A stretch of DNA of 64,000 nt from Laburnicola sp. R22_1. Lineage: Eukaryota > Ascomycota > Dothideomycetes > Pleosporales > Didymosphaeriaceae. Below, in pieces: positions 29,404 through 40,966 of the stretch. Position 1 is the stretch's first letter. Each line of letters begins with the position of its first letter. A program made the translations under genes and the position numbers. The notes below the pieces were generated by a model. It was not told where the DNA came from, made no database searches, and worked only from the letters and a program-made list of their open reading frames with translations. The stretch is taken from assembly GCA_014281115.1 (NCBI GenBank), contig JACONQ010000011.1, positions 310,001-374,000 of the forward strand, read 5' to 3'.

Positions 29404-31543
29404 CCGTGGGTCACCACCTGGTGCACGGCCCCACCTGGTGCACGGTTTCCAGATGCCCACACCCACAACTTTTGCAGCTGTAGAGTCGCATATATATTGT
29501 ATTATCGCGAGATTTTTTAGTGGAGGGCTTTTAAGGACCTATTTGATTGATTGGTAACGATAAACTACGTGCGATACCTCTGTGGGAGGCGTACTTTGCG
29601 GGTGCGCGTGGCAGGGCCGGGTGTAGGCACCACATCAACTACAGATGATATATCCACACCAACATCCTCTGTCTCCTCAGCGACTTGAGGAGGTGGTGCA
29701 AAGGCCTTTTGACGGCGTCTATTACCCTTTTTGGAGAATTGTATATCTTGTTGGAGTTGCTTTTTGGCTTCGCGCGTGATCCTAGCTTCTTCGCGCTGCA
29801 CGGCCTTCTCGCGCTGTTCTTGAAGGCGTATTTCTTTGGCCACCTCTCTTATGCGCTGCCTCTCTTCAAGCATAGTAGCCTTCTCCTGCTTCTGCTGCTC
29901 CCTACGCTTGATCTCCTCGGACTTCTATTGTTGTAGTAGCTGCTCGTCGGCATCCTTTTGTGCTTGGCGATCGCGGGCGTCCTTGACTTTGGATAGCGAC
30001 TAGAATATAGCTCTACTATTATACTCCTGCAGTGCCTTAAGTAATAGAGGCCTGCCACGTTAATGGCGCTTCTTCTTATTGACAAAGGCCCCTCTGAGTC
30101 GCTTGTTTTCATGCTGGAGGAGCTGTTTTTGTACAGCTATCACGTGAATCGTCTGGCTTAGCTGTTGGGAGCGTCGATCGTAGATATCCTCCACTACCTG
30201 GCGCAGTAATCGCTCAATCTTTCTCCAATCTGAAGCGCTGAGTACGGAAGTAGTACTATCGCTTGATGAGGGCCTCTTAGTCTCCTCTATTTTAAACTTC
30301 TTAAGTATAGCCTCTGGGTCTAACGGCGAAAGCCCTGTGACTTAAAAAGCCGTTAAGATCGTCTTTTCCTTAAACGTTGTATGCTAGGCCTTATAGAATA
30401 AGTGGAAGAAGTCTCTTTTTGTAATCGCGGAGATGCCCTGGCAGCTATATATGAACTCGGAGAGCTTGTTTGAGTAGACAGTTGATAGAGGCTTGAAAAG
30501 GCAGACGTTGAGCGGCTGCAAGGTGTGGGTAGCGTGGGGAGGATAGATGGCCAGAAGAATCCAATTGTTATTGCAAAACTTAATAAACTCCATTAATATA
30601 TGTGAGCTATGGCTGTTAAGGATGAGTAGACGATATGATTGTCTTGCCTTTGCTTTTGTTTCGCGATTGAACACCTGTTTAAGCCATGTGAGCTCTAGCT
30701 TGTTGTTGGTCCATCTACTGGGCGATGAGGCGAAGAAGGTTTTGTGCTCTGCAGGGTTGAAATCTTGAAGCTATGAGTCTTGTATCTTGCCAGAAACAGC
30801 CTGATAAATTAGCGCAGGCGTGAGATAGCTGCTGTTGGCGCAAATACAGGCTATTGTAGTTATCCACTCCTTGTTGCTGTCCTAGAGTGCTTGTTTTACG
30901 CCTCTGTGATCATATTGATGGCGGGAGAACACGCGCTTCATTTTTTACAGCACACTAATTAAGAAGCCCTTCTTATCCATATTGTAGATATTGCGAGCCT
31001 CGATATCGTACTGAGTTATCTTCTGGTCTAGGAGCTTAAAATATAGGGCGTATTTGAAGGCAGAGTCAGCTCTGTGGCGTGTGGAATTGATGCTGGATGC
31101 CTATCGAGATACAAGCTCAATGTGATGCCGCGCAATAAAGCGATCAACCCAGTTTTTTCCTGGCTCTTTTCCTGCTATTTCTGCTGCGAAATTCCGTATC
31201 ATCTCCCTTGTAGGTGGTAGCCCTCGTACACAGAGCTTATCAATATATTGTACGAGCTCAGTTTCCTGTGTAGAGTTGAGAAGGCGCATATTTCCGGTAT
31301 CGACTTTCTCCGCATAGCTGCCGATAACCCCGCGGTGACGCTTCGACAGCAACGTTCGATCAACACCGTACTTTTTCGCAGTCTGAGTATAATTAGGCTT
31401 CTCTCCAAGCTTCAGCGATTTGAACGACTCTAGGGCAGCCTCCATTGGGTGTATATTGGTGGTGTAAAGCGATTCTGAAAGTGCGGGAGATTTGGTGTTG
31501 GCCGTGCACGAGGTGGGGCCGTGCACGAGGTGGTGACCCACGG
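29404..31543. mobile_element. Pogo-type element A, TA target
   Basis: 2140 bp between TA dinucleotides (29402-29403, 31544-31545). The left end CCGTGGGTCACCACCTGGTG and the right end (read inward) CCGTGGGTCACCACCTCGTG each carry two copies of a 15-bp CCACCTsGTGCACGG unit. A second copy lies at 45523-47656 in the other orientation. Confidence 0.93.
29565..31445 (-). pseudogene. Transposase of pogo element A, inactivated
   Basis: An ATG at 31445 (MEAALESFKSLKLGEKPNYT) begins a psq-like HTH (YGVDRTLLSKRHRGV), then a CENP-B-type HTH (GLPPTREMIRNFAAEIAGKE), then catalytic blocks YNMDKKGFL, LLILNSHSSH and LQPLNVCLFKPL, and a long Lys/Gln/Glu coiled coil. Several TAG stops interrupt it. The second and third catalytic Asp are Asn, so the enzyme would be dead even if read through. 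Confidence 0.88.
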
Positions 31544-32399
31544 TATAGGGCATGGTTGTTTTGCTTGTTTGGTTTGTCCTCTGTGTTCTCTGCGTCCGCG
31601 GCACAGGAGGGCATTTCGCGCGATCACAGTCGCAGCCAGATCGTTGGAGACCCAGAAGCATGTTGCAAGGCTTCGAGCTCATTCATGTGTTGGGATGTCG
31701 AGTACAGTAGCGACGGAGGGAAAGAGACATCACAAACCATCTGCATATAATGATATCCCAGATTGCGCCTCGACATACTCCTTTCATCCAATGTGTGCAT
31801 CGATCGTCGAACCGACCACTGGAGCCACGCCTGGTCTCTATACAGCGCAGTCGAGCGTGCGCTGTGCGACCAGATGATAGGGCCGAATGCAGGACAGCAG
31901 AAGCAGAGCAACGATACTTGCTAACGGCGCTTTACATATGGCAGAACGCTTTCACGTGCATAGCAGGTATTTGTGGAGTGGTCGTGTTGTCAGGCGTTCG
32001 GTACAGGTATAGTTCGTAATCACCACAGTGTCGCGAGCTAAGATAGTGATGATGCATGTTGGACAGCTGACAAATGACGCGCTAAAAGAGCCCCCACCCC
32101 CTCCAATCTATCCACAGAACCCTCACAACAAGCTCACAACAACCTACGACGACCTCACGATGACGCATACTTGACGACTTTCACAGGCAGCCTGTCCGCT
32201 TTCGAGCCGACTGCGCCTGAGCATGGGTCCTGGGTTCCAGCAATGCGCGTACTCTGGATGGCTTGTTGAACCAGTAGTTGCGCGTCTCCCATTCCCTCTC
32301 GGGTTCCGCAAACCGTATGTGAAAGGAGCGGAGGAGCTGAGGCACCAGCTTGTATATCTCGCACAGCGAGATCTAAGGCGTCAGCTTACCCTGGTAACT
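31544..32399. other. No supported gene
   Basis: Short frames on both strands lack domains. GC content is near that of the flank left of the element, consistent with one interrupted non-coding region. Confidence 0.4.
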
Positions 32400-32545
32400 T
32401 CCAGCCGTGTTTTGGCTTGAGAAGATCGGGATAGCGCCGAACAAAGCGATCAACCCAGTGGTATCCAAGCTCTTTCTGGAGAAGCTGTGAAGCAAATCTG
32501 CGTATTGTATCTCTAGTAGATGGCAGGCCTTGCTCTACTCCAAAT
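32400..32545 (-). pseudogene. Pogo transposase fragment (CENP-B HTH)
   Basis: The minus strand reads QGLPSTRDTIRRFASQLLQK, ELGYHWVDRFVRRYPDLLKP and KHGWKLPG, then a stop: the DNA-binding HTH piece of a pogo/Fot transposase, with no catalytic part nearby. Its flanks are unrelated. Confidence 0.75.
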
Positions 32546-32639
32546 GAGAGCAAGACTAAACTAAGCGAGGTGGGGCCCCTGTAGGCTCAGACTTGCGTGT
32601 GATGTGTAGACCGGAAGCCGATTGTGCAAGCGAGTGTAA

Positions 32640-32765
32640 CATAGTGGTCCAAATATTGGCTATATGTTAGCGTGGTGGTGCTAGCGTGGTGGTGATCTAA
32701 ATAAATGTTGGCGTAGTGGTCTAAATGTTGGCGTGGTGGTGGTTAGCGTAGTAGGTGGTTGTTGA
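32640..32765. repeat. Degenerate GCGTGGTGG-rich minisatellite
   Basis: Irregular repeats of TTGGCGTAGTGGTCTAAATG-like units across about 125 bp, in a gene-free stretch running to 33033. Confidence 0.5.
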
Positions 32766-33033
32766 ACAAGGTAATTCTTACTATTAATAGCGATTGTTGT
32801 AGTAATTATTACTGTAACGTAGTAATTGTTGGCGCAGTGATTGTGTCCTTCACGAGTTACGCACCGTGATTTCTAAGCGATGGTACTTGAGTTCATTTTC
32901 TGCGGGCAAGGATCAAGTTCTTGCTGCACTATGTATGGCAGTTGCGCCATGGTTTTGATATAGTGTTCCGCGACACCGCGACCTTCACAGACCATACTCA
33001 CAACCCAACGCAACTTAACTGAACCATCATGCA

Positions 33034-33897
33034 ATGAATCGCATTTCTAGCTTGCGGCGCGTCAGAGACAATGTATCATGGAGAGTTTGGCTTGTGGCCT
33101 TTGTCGTGTTCTGGGAGAGAGCTGCATTCTGGGGACTCACCGCACCCTGGCGTTAGTAGAAACCCCATATGTCTTTGCCCACTAACTCTCTCTAGAGAAC
33201 TATATGGAATATTCACCGTCTCGCACTGGCCAAACTCGTGGGGCGCTTGACCTCGGGCAATCGGTAGCGACCCGAATCTACTGTACCCTTTACATATTCT
33301 ACTACACAGCACCCCTTTTCTTCGCGATACTCGCTGATGGCCGCCTTGACCGGTACACAACTCTTGTTATAAGCGTATCGCTGTACTGTCTCGGTTGTGT
33401 GGTCTTGACGATGAGTTCATTGGAAAATAGTCAACGCTGGGGGTTGCCAGGACTTATTATTCCCATGACATTAATAGCCCTGGGAGGTGGGGGATTCCGT
33501 GCGGTCATAGTTCCCTTCCTTGTCGATCAATACGAGGGGCCGGAGTCCGAAGTCAAAGCATTGAAGACAGGAGAGTACGTGATGATTGATTCGCAACTCA
33601 CTCTGCAATACATTCACAATCTATATTACTGGTATGTCTAAGTTTAGGTTGAGATACGTAGCTAACAGTAACCACAGGGTCGGCAACGTGGGCTCTCTGT
33701 CCTGGTTCGTAACAGTACACATAGAAACACACTATAGCTTCACAGGGGCGTACGGTCTTACTCTCATTTTTATCACAATTTGCATGCTTCTCCTGATTAT
33801 AGGGAAGCAATGTTATGGTGAGCCAAAGAATATCTGGCCCTACTACATACTTATCAGTTATAGTGCAAGTGCCCTGCACCCGAAACATTCTCCCTAA
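33034..33897 (+). pseudogene. POT/PTR2-type peptide transporter, truncated
   Basis: Exons 33034-33151, 33196-33631 and 33678-33897; introns of 44 nt (GTTAGT...CTAG, branch ACTAAC) and 46 nt (GTATGT...ACAG, branch GCTAAC). The spliced product begins MNRISSLRRVRDNVSWRVWL, has FWERAAFWGLTAPWQNYMEY, GALDLGQSVATRIYC, FFAILADGRLDRY, LGGGGFRAVIVPFLVDQY and VGSL-type membrane helices, as in proton-dependent oligopeptide transporters. It departs from the family at about residue 245 (after LLLIIGKQCYGEP) and stops, where full proteins have about 550-600 residues. The second half of the transport domain is missing, so it is almost certainly inactive. Confidence 0.75.
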
Positions 33898-34239
33898 CGT
33901 CTATCCAAGCGAGCCGGAAAACCACCTGTGCCGGAATGAATCCATTATTTAGGCAACTCAACACCCAGCCCCGCCGTTCTATCTAGTTATAACCAATGTA
34001 GTAACTTAGGTTGTCCGCCTCTGCTTCCAAAACTCTCCTCCAAATCATCGTTACATTGGTGCTGCTTGTCTTGGTAACTGAAGATGGCAGATATTGCAGG
34101 GGCGGCATCTACGGAACTGACCCTAAGGCCGGACCAGACTATACCTTTTAAGGACGCGTTTGTAGCGCAGGTGGCACCGTTCGTCCAAATATAATCGTTT
34201 ATCCAGTGAGCTGAATCTCTGGGCCAATAATTTAGGAAC

Positions 34240-35517
34240 TTCGACGCGGCCGAATCTCCAGATCTGCAAATCACCTGTAGGTCCGAGATATATAAGGTCC
34301 ACAAGAACGTTCTGTGCAGTCGGAGCAAGTTCTTTGAAAATGCTTGCAAGGGTGGATTTATGGAGGCCTCCTCAGGCGCCATAGACCTGCAGGAAGACGA
34401 TCCTGACGCTGTCAAAGCTATGCTGCAGTTCTGCTACACAGCGGACTACGCTTATGACACAGCATTACATGCCAAAGTACGCAAATCTTTAGTTTATAGC
34501 CGACTACGGCCGAAGCGTTTTAAATTCGGCAAAAGACCGCCTTACCACTACTTGGCGTAATAATTCCCCATCTACCACTGTTTACAATACACTACCACCA
34601 ATGTGGCCGTGCGGCAGAAATGGACCGAAATACCACTGTTTCTGACCCAAATGCCACAGTTCCCATAGTGGGCTTCGCGCCTCCCTCAAGGCTCTTAGGC
34701 AAGAGAACAATAGCTGCAATGTTACATAAGAAGGGATAGGCCAGAATCTATACTACGATATAGTTATTTTCTGGTGCTGGTGGTAGGACTTATTGTTATT
34801 CGCGTCAGAACGCGTTGACTACCCTCAAATCGCATTAGACGCGCAACGGCTGTCGGCCGCCTAGCTGCTGGGGAACAACAGCCCATAAGCTGGGGAGCGA
34901 CCACCCATAAGCTGGGGAGCGACCACCCATAAGCCGGGGAGCAACCGCCCACAAGTTAGGGGGCGACCGCCTAAAAGTTAGGGAGCAACCGCGCAAAGCC
35001 AGGGGGCAGCCGCCTGTTAGCTCTGGGTCGCTAAATTTTAGTGGGTCAGAAACAGTGGTATTTCGGTCCATTTCCGCTGCACGGCCATATTGGTGGTAGT
35101 GTATTGTAAACAGTGGTAGATGGGGAATTATTACGCCAAGTAGTGGTAAGGCGGTCATTTGCCGGTTTTAAATTATAGCTGCTTAATAATGCACAAGACT
35201 TATTCATCGACTAGGTTTACGCAACAGCCGAAAAATACAACATCAAGTCTCTTAAGGACCTGGCTCGCGGAAAGTTTCAAACGGCCGCATATAGTGACTG
35301 GAATTCGCCTTACTTTCCAGTTACGATCGGCTTCGTCTACGGATCTACTCCGCCAAGCGACCGGGGACTTCGCGATATTGTTGTCAAACTCAGCAAGGAC
35401 CATTTGAAGTCACTCCTTGCTTCTCCAGAATTTGAGAGCATTATAGAGGAAAATGGCGATTTTGGAAGGTGGAGGCAGAGGCGGGGGTTTTGGTCTTTCC
35501 CAGATGAGCAGCTTTAA
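34240..35517 (+). CDS. BTB/POZ domain protein
   Basis: The exon from about 34240 encodes PDLQITCRSEIYKVHKNVLC, SRSKFFENACKGGFMEASSG and LQEDDPDAVKAMLQFCYTAD, the standard fungal BTB/POZ core for protein-protein contacts. A donor at 34477 (AAA/GTACGC) and acceptor at 35214 (GACTAG) join it to VYATAEKYNIKSLKDLARGK and DHLKSLLASPEFESIIEENG, with a stop at 35517. The intron is 738 nt because it carries a 639-bp transposon; without that it would be about 90 nt. The 5' end is unclear: a TAG acceptor near 34235 suggests an upstream exon, possibly the ATG at 34084. Coding sequence is otherwise clean. Confidence 0.65.
34518..35174. mobile_element. Mutator-like MITE with 9-bp TSD
   Basis: Element 34527-35165 (639 bp) between two copies of TTTTAAATT (34518-34526, 35166-35174). 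Inverted ends of about 125 bp are nearly identical (GACCGCCTTACCACTACTTG inward from each end). Long TIRs and a 9-bp duplication are typical of Mutator-like elements. No transposase; the centre holds a 22-bp tandem array. Confidence 0.88.
34877..35020. repeat. 22-bp tandem array inside the MITE
   Basis: About six units of CATAAGCTGGGGAGCGACCA-like sequence; the left units are identical, the right ones progressively diverged. Confidence 0.8.
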
Positions 35518-36068
35518 GCAGCGAAATTAGCATGAAATTAATATCAACGTTCTTCTAGACAAAGCAGAGTAGATGTGGATAGTTTTCACGAGAGGACATA
35601 CGTAGCGGCCTGAGCTATAAGTTACGGGAACTTAGTGGTAAGATTCTATCTACGCTATGCTTATTTTAGCCATACTGTACCTACTTCATCCACGCTTTAC
35701 CTAAATAGGCACATGTGACGAAGGTGAAATACATAACAAACAGGAGGTATGGCCGTATGTCGCACAGAGATGTGCTAATATGGGATGCTGGGAACAATTT
35801 TTGATGAACCGCAGAGTTGTATTGTGTGTGTGTTGTGTGTTGGTGCGGTCACCCTAGCCCTAACAGCTTATCTAGATTCCGTGGCAAGATTACTAATGCA
35901 GCTTCTTCCACTGGTCCACAGAGATGATGCCTTGGCCTGCGACACCGTACTATTGTGGCTGTGTAGCGGCAGGTTTTTCTGTTTTGGTTTTTGAGGCCCC
36001 TAGAAGCCTTTCGTTCCTCAAGGCAAATGAATGACAGATTTTCAAACATGGTAAGTGGAATTACATTT
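35518..36068. other. No supported gene
   Basis: Intergenic. The 3' boundary of the Fot element should lie near 36000-36068, but I could not find the inverted terminus that its 5' end predicts. Confidence 0.4.
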
Positions 36069-37697
36069 CTAATACATCCGTGCCACTGGAACGCGCTGTT
36101 TCTCTAAGTCTAGTCCTTCACTTCTACGCATCTTCTTTGCTGTCAGCTCTGCTGGTCCTGCTTGAGATGCTTCTGTTTCTGCTTCTGCTTCTGTCTCTGG
36201 CACAACGGCTTTACGCTTACGTCCACGTTTCCCCTTGCCTTTCGCCTCTTTAGCCGCATCTTGCTCATCACGCTTAGCACGAGCTTCCACAAGGTCCTCA
36301 TAGCTCATGATCCTTGCCGTCCCTAGCACTACTGCCTTCGTCGACCGACGAACCTTCGCTTCATTGTTGATTGTCATTAAGAATCGAATATGGTTATGCT
36401 GAAGGAGACCCTTTGCGAATGACATCTGGGCAGCTTTACCAAGCTTCTGGATAAGCCTATGTAGACACCATCTATCCGTCTCGTCACAAGCGTGAGTATT
36501 TTGCTGGACAATCATATTCTGTAGCGACTTGAAGCCCTCCGCTGATACTGGCGCCTTAGGAGACTGTACCGCCCAGTCTTGCAGTTGGTCCATCCTTACC
36601 GGTTGACAAGGCCCAGGCATGACATTGTCGACCTCCGTGACTAGCTCGGGCGGCTTTGGCATGGACCTCAACACTCGATCTGGGTTGAACGGAAACAACC
36701 CACATGCCGCGAAACCAGCCTTGATATTCCTAGGTGTGAAGGCTTTGACTCTCGCAGGGCTATACAGAGAGGTGAAATGCTCCTTCCCTATCTTGTTTAC
36801 GCCCCCTCGTTCTAGTCGTTCAACTTGGTCCCGATAGGCTGCTTTAAGAGGGGCGAATGTAGATACATCGCATGGCTGTAGCTTATGGGAAGTATGAGAG
36901 GGGAGACGGCATAATATGATCTTGTTCAAGAGGCAGAACTCAAGAATTTCGAGGGTTTCGTGCGTCCCGAACCCATCGCAGATTAGCACTCGAGGTTTAA
37001 GTACTCCGGACGTACCGGTAGCTTGTGCCTTAGTCTCAGGGTCAAAAATACGCAGGAGCCACTGAAGGATAAGGTAAGAGTCGGTGTATCCGGAATCCGA
37101 TAGCGCGTATTGCCATCCAGGAGTTTCAAAGGTACTCCAGTTGCTCCGATGAGTCGAAGCTGGCCAAATAACCATAGGGCTCAAATACCTACCATCGGCA
37201 CTAATGCACTCGATCGCAGTTACAGCCTCACGCTTTACGCGAGCACCTCTATAGTTTCGCATATCGCTCCTACTTACAAGGACCTTCGTAGAGCCCAGCA
37301 TGGATAGCATGACTCCAGTCTCGTCCATGTTGTAAACGTTCTCCGCTGAAACAGCTGGATCGTCTAAAACCTTTTGGATGACTTCGTACCAGTGTACGAC
37401 TTTACTGTATATATTCTTCTCATGGCGGTTCCAATCTAGAGCCTTTACTCTCCTCGCTTGAACCTCTGGATGCCGATCCTGGAATGCCTTCGACCAGTTC
37501 TTGCCTGGAGGCTTCGGTGGTCGTTCCGACTCGTTTCGATAACGGGCAAGACAGAAGGCTAGTGGGGGTAGAAACTTTATTCGTATCGGTTGTCCGAGGG
37601 CATCCTCTTCCCAGTCTGCAAGATACTGCTGACTCTTAGCCTTGTCTTCGATGGAGGGTCGGCCGCGTGCGCGATGATGGAGGGTCGATGCGGGGAC

Positions 37698-40600
37698 CTG
37701 GCTATCACAATTGTCAACAAACAAATCCAGTCCAAATCCACCCGTTGACTTGATTTGATGTGCCTCAACAGCGCTAGAGGACTTGATTGGGAGGTCTTGG
37801 CAGCAGTTTGTACTTGATTTGGAAGTCGGATTTGCAAATATTAATCTAAAATTATAGTGTTGTACTGCAGTTTGGCAGCTAATCGTCCCATTTAGATACA
37901 CTATACAGAGTCTCAATTGCTGCGTCAGTGAGATTGCTCTCATCAACCTCATTGTCGCTGCTCATAAAACCAGCCTTTAGCCAGCTCCGCACACACTGCA
38001 GAGCAGCTAGTAACTGTGAGCTCATTTTGCGCCGCTTCGGCTCTAATAAGTCGCCAAGTTCGCTGAACAAGCGCTCACACTCCGCGCTGGAGGCTGGAAT
38101 ACTCATTATATCAAGCGCAAACTGCGCCAACGCTAGGTACTTGTTGCGTAACCCAAGCCAATAGCGGACTGGGTTACCTTCTCGATCGAAGTCGGCGCGG
38201 CTCCAACGCGGCTCACAAGCCCGCCAGCGCTCGTACTCATCGCCAGTTTCTTCATCAGAGTCGCTCTCCGCCTCGATAATCGCGTCAACGGCGTCGTCAA
38301 TGGTGTTGGACCGCTTAACCAGCGGGCGTGGAGGCGGCCGGGGAGCAACAGTACCGCTATAGAGGCGCCAAAGTTGCTGAAAGGCAGCGTCGGCAGCCGC
38401 CAATTGAGCTGGGTCACCCGCCCAAGCGACTTTACAGTAGTTACGATAGCGCGGGTGGAGTACAATCGCAGCGTAATAGGCAGTACTGTCGCTCAGTTTG
38501 CTGTAATAGAGCTTTAGTTTGGCGACAGCGCCGCGCAGGTTGATGGCCAAATGGTCTTCCAGAGCGTCTTCTTGCTCAAAGTCAACATCGCGATAAGTAA
38601 TTAAGCGCTCTTCATAAGCGCTTATAAGCTGCTCAAAGGTAGGGATAACCTCATAAATGGCGCCAAAGCGCCCATTAAGCTTGCGATCGCCTGGCTGCTT
38701 GCTCTTGCCGCGACCTTCCAGCCGCTCTGTGGCTGCTTTGAGCGGCTTCAACACATCCACATACTCAGTGATAACTGCCCAGTCTGCTGCTTGTAGACTG
38801 GTTGATCGCATCCACGCCAGAGCAGCTGGCGGCTTGTTAGTTTTTTGATCAAGCGCTTCGATCCGTGAGATGTGGTGTTTGGCGTAGTTGGTGATGGGAC
38901 GTTGGAGGATAAGCCCACGCTTAAAGGCAGCACAATAGCTGTTCCAGCGTGTAACGCACGCCTTGACGACGGCCAATAATAAGGCCTTGTTTGTGGGGTC
39001 TTCAGCTAACGCGAGGTGCTGGAAAGTAGAGAAACTGGAGTACTGTTTTGGCGTACTAATAAAGTTGATAATGTCTAGAAACACTCCCAAAGGCCCCAGC
39101 CGCCGCCACTTATTCATAAACTTCTCCTCATCCTTCTCGTGCTTTGGGTCATTATCGTAGGCGTCTTTATCCTTGCCAAACATAACAGTTTGGCCGACGA
39201 GGTTAATAGTGTGGCAACTGCAACGAAGGCGGCGTTGAGCGGCAGTAAATCCATACTGTTTACTCAAGTACTCCACTGCCACATTATTACTTGCAGCGTT
39301 ATCTAACACAAAGTAACCTAGCTTCTCCGCCGTTATATCGAACGCCTGCAGCGCTTTGTCGACACATTCGCCTATCCTCTCGCCGCTGTAGACGCCAGCG
39401 AGCTGCGGCAGCGCGATAGGTAAGTCTCGAATCCTGCCCGCGGTGTCAACGTAGTGAGCAACGACACCAAAGAAGCCGCGCTTGCCACCTTTTGCAGTCC
39501 AGCCGTCAAAGCTAACGTGCACCTTACTACTCGCAGTCGCTAATTCTGCTTTAACAATAGGAACAAGGTAGTCGTAGAGCCGCAGTACGAACCTCGACAC
39601 GCTGTTGTGGCTTGTCCACAGCGCTTGAACTGCCGCAGGATTGGCGAACTGTAGCATGCGCTGGAAGCTCTCAGTCTCGAATTCGCGCAGCGGATGGTTA
39701 TTCTCAACAAGCCATTGCACAGCGGCGAGCCGGAAGCCTTAAACATCAAAGTTACTCAGCTCATTAACCACAGCTTGCGTGACAGGTACGCCCTTCTTCA
39801 TTGCGTCAAAGATAGTTGACTAACCACCCGGCAGCTGTGGCAGCTGCTTCCCACGCGCAGTTAGGCGATAGCCGCGCCTTTGACGACCCAGGTGCTTCGC
39901 CACAGAGCTTGTGGCATCCGTCACCTCAATTATGCTGCTCGTCGGCGCGTTGTGGTGGCAGAAGCGGCACACAAAGAAGGTACGCTCAGGCTTATTAGCC
40001 GCAATTTGTGCAGGACTTTGCTTTAACGCGACGCGATAGCCGTACTAAAAGACCCAGCTCTTCTTGCCAATAAGAGTACGCTGCGGCACCTAGTACCGAG
40101 CCAGCTTCTCCCAATCAATGCCATCGTAATTGTCCGCAAAGCGCTCGTCAAAGCCGCCACCAACGACATTATCATCCTCCACAGTCGAAGCCTCCGTGGC
40201 TGCCTTCGACGCCGACGATGGCGTTAACAACGCCTGCGACTCCAGCAACTGCAGCTCCCACAGCCGCTGTGAGGCATCTATAACCTGGCCGACAAGCGGG
40301 TCTTCGGCGGGCATGGCTGGCTGGCTGGCTCCCCGTGATGGCGACGATTGAGGCGACGGCGGCGCAGTTAGCTGCGTTTCGGGCAGCTCTATAGGCTGAC
40401 TGGCAGTGCCGGCTGGCAGCGAGTCGCCTTCAATAGCCCGCTGGGTGCGTACTTTCTGACGCTTGCCGCGACCTCCACCTTCATCGGTCACCTCTACGGC
40501 GCCGTTGGCGCGTACTCCGGCGCGTGCGTTGCCATCGATGGCGCGTTTGGGGGGCATCTCGGGCTATTAGCAAGCCCACAAGGTAAGCAAAGGCAGCGAA

Positions 40601-40966
40601 AAGTACGCAATAAGTTAACTGCAATAGCTAAAACACCAACAAAAGTACGCCGATGGATAGGCGATAGTAACAAAACAGCGCGTCAAGTGCGCGATAAGAT
40701 GGCTAGGGGGCCTGGGCGTGATGCCGGCAGTAAGTTGTGGCCAATCAACAACTCCAAATAAGCCAACTTTTGCAGCAACACCCGCTCGCTTCTATAGCTA
40801 AACAACACTATCAAATCTATCAAATCTCCAAGTCAAATCTTTATTTTGGACTTGATTTCCGCCTCAATTTATACGGCAAAGACTTGATTTACTTGATTTG
40901 GCAACTCGGCCGTTCGAAGCTCGAGATTTGGAAGTATATTTGATTGTTGACAATTGTGCTGGCTAT
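37698..40966. mobile_element. hAT element 1 with 8-bp TSD
   Basis: Element 37706-40958 (3253 bp) between perfect CTGGCTAT duplications (37698-37705, 40959-40966). The uninterrupted site is visible in the Fot fragment near 23743. Inverted ends CACAATTGTCAACAA are shared by both termini. Confidence 0.95.
37879..40557 (-). pseudogene. hAT transposase 1, four stops
   Basis: An ATG at 40557 (MPPKRAIDGNARAG). N-terminal disordered region, then a BED-type zinc finger (FFVCRFCHHNAPTSS), then the RNase H-like core (VHVSFDGWTAKGGKRGFFGV, VLDNAASNN, LRCSCHTINLVG), ending with the hAT dimerisation domain (LDIMSIPASSAECERLFSEL, LEPKRRKMSSQLLAALQCVR). Stops near 40090, 40045, 39821 and 39738 fit CAG/CAA/TGG-to-stop changes (the last is VQGFR in copy 2); the 613 codons after it are open. 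No frameshift seen. Confidence 0.9.

Noticed and set aside
31445..31877. Several overlapping 70-130-residue proteins at the right end of pogo element A
   Set aside because: They read through the terminal inverted repeat and reappear near 45250-45660 only because the repeat is copied there.
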